Below, one piece after another: positions 63,048 to 64,000 of a stretch of DNA of 64,000 nt. The DNA lies in contig JADJBL010000030.1 in the NCBI GenBank assembly GCA_016703765.1, positions 1-64,000 of the forward strand, given 5' to 3'. This DNA comes from Saprospirales bacterium. Its GTDB lineage: Bacteria > Bacteroidota > Bacteroidia > Chitinophagales > Saprospiraceae. Below the pieces are notes generated by a model that was not told where the DNA came from, ran no database searches, and worked only from the letters and a program-made list of their open reading frames with translations. Position 1 is the first letter of the stretch; each line of letters starts with the position of its first letter. Both the position numbers and the translations under genes were made by a program.

Positions 63048-63087
63048 AAGTAATATTTTTTGTGTTAGAAGAATAGGATTTGTATAT

Positions 63088-63104
63088 CCCCGCCTGCGGC
63101 GGGG
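63088..63104. promoter_or_regulatory. small GC-rich hairpin between E1 and modifier genes
   Basis: CCCCGCC (63088-63094) pairs with GGCGGGG (63098-63104) across TGC. It lies in the 77-base spacer between the E1-like and modifier genes. It could attenuate transcription or stabilise the downstream message. Confidence 0.4.
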
Positions 63105-63124
63105 GAACTCCTTTGAAAGGCTTT

Positions 63125-64000
63125 TTAACTAAAAACAAGATGAGGCAAATCGCCTGTGAGTTCCACAAATTCGAAGCCTTCATCTGTTTCAATCGTGAGA
63201 ATATGGAGCTCGGAAATGCCCAGCTCCTTAAGGGTCATATCCTGGGCGGGAAATTTCCCGTCGAGGTATCGGACGCTGTCGGTAATGATGAGATCTTCGC
63301 CCGGCGCCGTTTGGTAGGGCTTCGCCCTGGTTTCGGAGAAATGCGGCTGCGGGATGATCAGCTCTTTTTCCACCTGGCTTTCCTTGCCCACTACGCTTAA
63401 AATGACCTCGTAGTCGAGGTAAACCTTCGGGTGCTGGCCCGGAAAACGCTTTTCCAGCCAAAGCAACAGTTCGCTGACCGTCTTTTTGCAGGTCAGATCG
63501 GGCGCCTCGATCACCTCGTCGATGAGGCTGTGGCTGAGGCAGTCCTCTTTCAGGTGCGCGGACTCGTAGAGGATAAAATCGTTATTCATTCCCTCGAATT
63601 CAAAGCGCTTGCCCAGCATGGTCTGTTTTTCATTCTTGAAAATGACCTTCAGGGCTTCCTGCGCCTGCAGGGCGCCGATCACGGAGGCGGAAATGGGGGT
63701 GGTGGGAATCCGGCCGACGTTGGAGTTGCGCATGGCCACGTCCGGACAGCTGAGGCGCTGGCGGATAAACTGGTTCTCGATGTCGGAAAGCTGGCACTCA
63801 TAGCAGGACACATCCCGCCTGTAGACGGCCATCTGCCCGTGCATATTCTCCAGGGCCCCGTCTATCCAGGTCTTGCTGAGCTTGAAGCAGTGGCGGTTGA
63901 GGTAAAGCCGGGCCACCCGGTTGTCCAGGCAGCCTATGATCACATCCATGCGCCGGAAAATGCCGAGGCCCACATCCAGCAAAATATCCCCGTTGATCGA
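63125..64000 (-). CDS. E1-like (ThiF/MoeB-type) activating enzyme with C-terminal extension, 5' end beyond window
   Basis: The visible 291 codons contain the adenylation-domain second half: DVIIGCLDNRVARLYLNRHC, WIDGALENMHGQMAVYRRD, a CYEC pair, then a candidate catalytic Cys in RQRLSCPD. The closing helix reads PTTPISASVIGALQAQEALK. About 150 further residues follow (FEGMNNDFILYESAHLKEDC, ELLLWLEKRFPGQHPKVYLD) with a final beta-grasp-like stretch (MTLKELGISELHILTIETDE) resembling the ubiquitin-fold domain that recruits E2 in eukaryotic E1s. The N-terminal nucleotide-binding Gly-rich loop is outside the window. It is the first visible gene of the operon. Confidence 0.85.
   Translation of the reverse strand, partial: SINGDILLDVGLGIFRRMDVIIGCLDNRVARLYLNRHCFKLSKTWIDGALENMHGQMAVYRRDVSCYECQLSDIENQFIRQRLSCPDVAMRNSNVGRIPTTPISASVIGALQAQEALKVIFKNEKQTMLGKRFEFEGMNNDFILYESAHLKEDCLSHSLIDEVIEAPDLTCKKTVSELLLWLEKRFPGQHPKVYLDYEVILSVVGKESQVEKELIIPQPHFSETRAKPYQTAPGEDLIITDSVRYLDGKFPAQDMTLKELGISELHILTIETDEGFEFVELTGDLPHLVFS

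Overview
The window looks like a chromosomal segment of a Bacteroidota bacterium, most likely of the Saprospiria/Saprospiraceae type. The supporting signs are type IX secretion C-terminal sorting domains of both kinds (type A at 4.4-4.9 kb, gliding-associated type B at 53.3 kb), a PorP/SprF-like outer-membrane protein, a complete Bacteroidota-style extracellular contractile injection system (eCIS), and large TPR-CHAT and caspase-like proteins. No tRNA, rRNA, CRISPR array or insertion sequence was recognised.

Layout. 1-6.2 kb (minus strand): a broken secreted protein, a broken subtilisin-like protease with an SH3-like domain, a collagen-like protein, a type IX sorting-domain protein and two LuxR-type regulators. 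6.3-12.6 kb (minus): a tight four-gene unit of sigma factor, membrane anti-sigma-like protein, caspase-like protease and TPR-CHAT protease. 12.7-13.8 kb: a cytosolic trypsin-like protease with a zinc ribbon. 14.0-18.0 kb: phenylacetyl-CoA epoxidase genes paaE, a TetR regulator, paaA, paaB and paaC, with two matching palindromic operator candidates. 18.1-21.4 kb: rpsT and sucA.

21.6-50.3 kb: the eCIS. Plus-strand order is two exported or membrane proteins, a small membrane protein, terminator/cap (DUF4255), a candidate cap adaptor, one sheath gene, two tube genes, DUF5908, LysM hub, VgrG-like spike, gp25, two giant baseplate proteins around a fibre-like protein, tape measure, AAA+ ATPase and an M23 peptidase. 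A minus-strand PAAR / DUF4157 / secreted-protein unit follows, then an nSTAND-like ATPase with a TerB-like partner. A Kv-type ion channel and a PorP/SprF plus type B sorting-domain pair lie at 50.3-55.8 kb.

55.8-64.0 kb (minus): the most striking region, a complete ubiquitin-like conjugation operon. It encodes an E1-like ThiF protein (cut by the window edge), a 90-residue beta-grasp modifier, an E2 with HPN and catalytic Cys, and four membrane proteins. One of these carries a JAMM deubiquitinase domain, one a vWA-like domain plus a RING/treble-clef-like Cys cluster, and one an FHA-like domain. Together they suggest an envelope-anchored ubiquitin-like machine.

Reading-frame breaks are common. 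They are dense in 1-10.7 kb and sparse elsewhere. Most of the breaks I could resolve to a base are single-base differences in homopolymer runs, which points to sequencing or assembly error for many of them. One break falls in a roughly 350-bp heptamer tandem repeat inside the tape-measure gene and may be biologically real.
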